Source of the DNA: Methanothrix sp.
Lineage (GTDB): Archaea > Halobacteriota > Methanosarcinia > Methanotrichales > Methanotrichaceae
NCBI GenBank assembly: GCA_011391755.1
Contig: JAABPZ010000080.1
Coordinates: forward strand, 1 to 6,698
DNA length: 6,698 bases
Direction of reading: 5' to 3'
The position numbers and the translations under genes are program-made. How positions within the stretch are numbered: the stretch's first letter is position 1; every line of letters begins with the position of its first letter. Shown here piece after piece: positions 4,574 through 6,698 of the stretch. The notes beneath the pieces were generated by a model. The model was given only the letters and a program-made list of their open reading frames with translations, made no database searches and was not told where the DNA came from.

Positions 4574-5481
4574 TGCAGATAACCGATCACATTCATGCCC
4601 TGAAAATCCCCTTTCAGATAACAGATCCGTCCGGCCAAAAAATTCCCAGATTCGTTTACGCCTTTCTTATTTACGGGGAAGAAATTTGCCTTATCGACAG
4701 CGGGGTAGCCGGCTCTGAGAAGATCATTCTGGACTATCTGAAAAGAACCGGCAGAAGCCCAGAGGAGATCTCAAGGCTCATCCTCACCCACGCTCACCCC
4801 GATCACATCGGCGCAGCCAACGCCATCAAACGCATTTGTGGCTGCACCGTAGCGGCTCATGCTGCGGAAAAGGCATGGATCGAGGATGTGGACTTACAAG
4901 CAAAAGAGCGCCCCGTTCCCGGCTTTTGCACCCTGGTGGGCGGCTCAGTCCCGATCGACTGCACCCTGCAAGAGGGAGATGTTCTGCATCTGGAGGGCGG
5001 CCTCGCTTTGCAGGTGCTGCACACGCCAGGCCACTCTCCCGGCTCCCTCTCTCTGTGGCTGGCTGAGGAAGGCGCTCTCTTCACAGCGGATGCTGTTCCC
5101 ATTGCCGGAGATATGCCCATCTATCAGGATATTCTGGCATCGGTTCGCTCCGTGCAGAGGCTTGCCGCCATTCCGGAAATCAAGCTTCTTTTGGCAGCCT
5201 GGGATGAGCCGCGCCGGGGTAGCGAAGCCTATCGCATCATGGATGAAGGGCTGCGATATCTGCAGCGCATTCACAACAGCGCTCTTATGGTGGCGGGAGC
5301 AAATCCTGCGCAAGAGGAGCCGGACAGCATGCAGCTATGCCGGCGGGTCTTATTTGAGCTGGGCCTGCCCCAGACAATGGCCAATCCTCTGGTGGCCGCA
5401 TCTTTTCAGGCCAGCTTGAAGGAAGAGATACGTGATCACCCGGATCTCCTAAAAATCTTATCCGGGAAAGATGCATCATGA
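4573..5481 (+). CDS. Metallo-beta-lactamase-fold hydrolase
   Basis: The 302-residue cytoplasmic protein has the metallo-beta-lactamase fold common to glyoxalase II-like and related hydrolases. It carries the zinc motif THAHPDH, with His73, His75, Asp77 and His78. His154 lies in HTPGHSPGSLS, and Asp173 in FTADAVP is the bridging aspartate. The usual last metal-binding histidine is not seen at the expected place, where LLLAAWDEPRRG offers Trp210 and Asp211. Residues 215-302 form an extra mostly helical C-terminal part, as in glyoxalase-like members with an added helical domain. The start is the ATG inside TAATG at 4573, with GGGAG about 10 bases upstream. The frame also runs back to 4351, but those residues are the Arg-rich shadow of the preceding gene. 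It overlaps the next gene by ATGA. The substrate is unknown. Confidence 0.87.
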   Translation: MQITDHIHALKIPFQITDPSGQKIPRFVYAFLIYGEEICLIDSGVAGSEKIILDYLKRTGRSPEEISRLILTHAHPDHIGAANAIKRICGCTVAAHAAEKAWIEDVDLQAKERPVPGFCTLVGGSVPIDCTLQEGDVLHLEGGLALQVLHTPGHSPGSLSLWLAEEGALFTADAVPIAGDMPIYQDILASVRSVQRLAAIPEIKLLLAAWDEPRRGSEAYRIMDEGLRYLQRIHNSALMVAGANPAQEEPDSMQLCRRVLFELGLPQTMANPLVAASFQASLKEEIRDHPDLLKILSGKDAS

Positions 5482-5837
5482 ATCCAACTTATGAGGATGA
5501 GGATAAAATAATCTGGCTCAAAGATCGTGACGCTCTGGCCAGAATGGGCTACGTGCGGGAGAGTTGGCTGCTCTGCCCCATTCGTACCGGCCCGGTCAGA
5601 GCTTTGCCTGGCGAGATGCTCATCGGCTATGTCGTCTTGAAGAAGACTGCGGCCAAATGCGATGAAAGGGGCTATTGCAGAAGGATCTTCACCCTGCGGT
5701 CCGAGGATCGATTCTGCGATCCAAGGGGAATCTTTCGGGATTCTATGCCGTCCGAAGCCGTCGATCCGCTCCTCGTCGAGGCAGGAAGACCAGGAAGGAG
5801 ACCGATCTTATCTGACGAAAAACCTTTTGTATCTTGA
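5478..5837 (+). CDS. Unrecognised 119-residue cysteine-containing protein
   Basis: I do not recognise this protein. It starts at the ATG in ATGA overlapping the hydrolase stop, so it is probably translationally coupled to it. The N-terminus is acidic (MNPTYEDEDKIIWLKDRDAL). A central part has hydrophobic strands (SWLLCPIRTGPV and GEMLIGYVVLKK) and four cysteines at 33, 61, 67 and 80, within LLCP, KCDERGYC and FCDP. These could bind a metal or an iron-sulphur cluster, though the spacing matches no motif I can name. The last 40 residues are Arg- and Pro-rich and look less structured. There is no signal peptide or membrane segment. Its place as the last gene of the unit suggests a role linked to the hydrolase, but no function can be given. 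Confidence 0.6.
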   Translation: MNPTYEDEDKIIWLKDRDALARMGYVRESWLLCPIRTGPVRALPGEMLIGYVVLKKTAAKCDERGYCRRIFTLRSEDRFCDPRGIFRDSMPSEAVDPLLVEAGRPGRRPILSDEKPFVS

Positions 5838-5870
5838 AAGATATTCTAGAAGACAAAATCAAGGTTAGTT

Positions 5871-5880
5871 GTATTTTTTC
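5871..5880 (+). terminator. T-rich stretch after the three-gene unit
   Basis: GTATTTTTTC, with six consecutive T, lies 34 bases after the stop at 5837 and before the next gene. Archaeal transcription often ends at such T-runs without a hairpin. This is the only candidate between the operon and the protease gene. Confidence 0.4.
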
Positions 5881-5885
5881 TGATG

Positions 5886-5891
5886 GGTGAT
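5886..5891 (+). promoter_or_regulatory. Ribosome binding site of the protease gene
   Basis: GGTGAT, complementary to the archaeal 16S rRNA 3' end, lies 4 bases before the ATG at 5896 and fixes that start. Confidence 0.6.
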
Positions 5892-5895
5892 CGAT

Positions 5896-6698
5896 ATGGT
5901 ATTAGCGAAAATTCTCTTGAAAAAGGCACAGCAGAAGAAAATGTGGGGAATGGTTGATCGAGTCGTAGAAAGCTATGATAATTTCGCTCTTGTAGAAGCA
6001 AGCGACGCTCAAATCGCCGACATCAAGAAAGAAGGATACCGGGTGGTACCACTCCCACTCGATCAGATGAGCATTAAACTTGGTTCCGTTACTATTAACA
6101 CAGGAGAGCCGCGCATTGATAAAACTGGTGCGATCAAGGCTCATCCCGCTTATGCTCATAAAAATGAACCTGGCCCGGACAGGCACCACTACATTGTTCA
6201 ATTTATTGGACCAACTAAAGAAGAGTGGAAAGAGGAGATAATCAAACGGGGTGGCGACGTAGGGGATCCGCTTCCTTCTTACAGCTTTATAGTTGAGATG
6301 GATGCAGAGGCTCTAAACAAGGTGAGCAATCTTCCGTTTGTCCGCTGGCTGGGCCATTATGACTCCTCTTACCGGTTGGCTGCAAATCTGCTGGAATCAA
6401 TTGCGTTGCAGCAGGGAGCAGACGCCAGTGCCAGGTCCACGGTTGGATCTGCCAAGGACAAAGGCCAGATAATCCTGCAATCCAAGAAGGCTGATCCGCT
6501 CTCGAACACCTTTCAGATACGTTTTCAAAGCGTTGATCTGGTTGAGGGTGCCAAATCTAAGATCAAGGATCTGGGGGCTCTTATCCATACCGATAAATCC
6601 GTCCAGTCCATTTCCATAAGCTTCCCACCAGATACCAAAGATCTGGCAGAAAAGCTTCAGCAGATCGCATCCATCCACGGAGTCCAGCTAATTGACGT
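5896..6698 (+). CDS. S8 (subtilisin-like) serine protease, N-terminal prodomain part, cut by window end
   Basis: The frame is open from the ATG at 5896 to the window edge: 267 full codons and no stop. The visible part resembles the prodomain of fervidolysin-type subtilases, a segment that helps folding and blocks the active site until cleaved. Residues 23-35 (VVESYDNFALVEA), the stretch GYRVVPLPLD, HHYIVQFIGPTKEEW (97-111) and LPSYSFIVEM with LPFVRWLGHYDSSYRL (126-161) follow the family pattern. After a linker (about 175-200) a second similar-looking module begins (NTFQIRFQSVD to IHGVQLID, 204-267). The catalytic Asp/His/Ser domain would lie downstream and is not seen. The start is set by GGTGAT at 5886. 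The first 20 residues (MVLAKILLKKAQQKKMWGMV) are basic and not a proper signal peptide, so export is doubtful or the annotated start may lack an upstream signal. Confidence 0.72.
   Translation, partial: MVLAKILLKKAQQKKMWGMVDRVVESYDNFALVEASDAQIADIKKEGYRVVPLPLDQMSIKLGSVTINTGEPRIDKTGAIKAHPAYAHKNEPGPDRHHYIVQFIGPTKEEWKEEIIKRGGDVGDPLPSYSFIVEMDAEALNKVSNLPFVRWLGHYDSSYRLAANLLESIALQQGADASARSTVGSAKDKGQIILQSKKADPLSNTFQIRFQSVDLVEGAKSKIKDLGALIHTDKSVQSISISFPPDTKDLAEKLQQIASIHGVQLID

Noticed and set aside
5902..6201. Minus-strand open frame opposite the protease prodomain
   Set aside because: It is a shadow of the plus-strand gene, which matches a known prodomain pattern and has a good ribosome site.
1..6698. 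CRISPR array, tRNA, rRNA, insertion sequence or phage genes
   Set aside because: No regularly spaced repeats, cloverleaf sequence, transposase motif or terminal inverted repeats were recognised on either strand by eye.

Overview
The window most likely comes from a methanogenic archaeon, and the gene families resemble those of Methanothrix (Methanosaeta). This is an inference from four things: a CbiM/CbiQ/CbiO metal transporter, the type of CoA-binding-fold protein, a subtilase prodomain of the kind common in that lineage, and TATA elements about 26 bases upstream of start codons that lack a Shine-Dalgarno sequence. No rRNA or other phylogenetic marker is present.

Layout. Bases 1-127 are AT-rich and hold TATA-like elements. 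An unrecognised 173-residue protein follows (128-649, +). It converges on a short exported protein read from the minus strand (705-983, probably leaderless). Bases 984-1554 hold no confident gene. They contain a GC-rich island (about 1130-1370) whose codon-position bias favours a minus-strand reading, possibly a foreign or decayed gene, and then an AT-rich promoter region. Bases 1558-3717 hold a compact cobalt/nickel ECF transporter operon, cbiM-cbiQ-cbiO. Its cbiM is badly damaged: about 92 residues of normal N-terminus, then a premature stop, with an apparent C-terminal fragment surviving in the +1 frame just before cbiQ. CbiO carries a histidine-rich tail built from a tandem repeat.

A small CoA-binding-fold protein (3724-4149, -) converges on cbiO with a 6-base gap. 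It diverges, across 64 bases, from a translationally linked three-gene unit on the plus strand: a small beta-rich protein (4214-4573), a metallo-beta-lactamase-fold hydrolase (4573-5481) and an unrecognised cysteine-containing protein (5478-5837). Their junctions are TAATG and ATGA overlaps. The last gene (5896 to the edge) is the N-terminal prodomain part of an S8 (subtilisin-like) protease and is cut by the window end.

How the genes work together. CbiM (substrate capture), CbiQ (transmembrane coupling) and CbiO (ATPase) would form one Co2+/Ni2+ importer, relevant to the cobalamin and F430 needs of methanogens. With this cbiM the complex should lack a complete substrate-binding subunit unless another copy in the genome supplies it. 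The 4214-5837 unit looks like a separate operon of unknown physiological role. I found no CRISPR array, tRNA, rRNA, transposase or clear new defence system.
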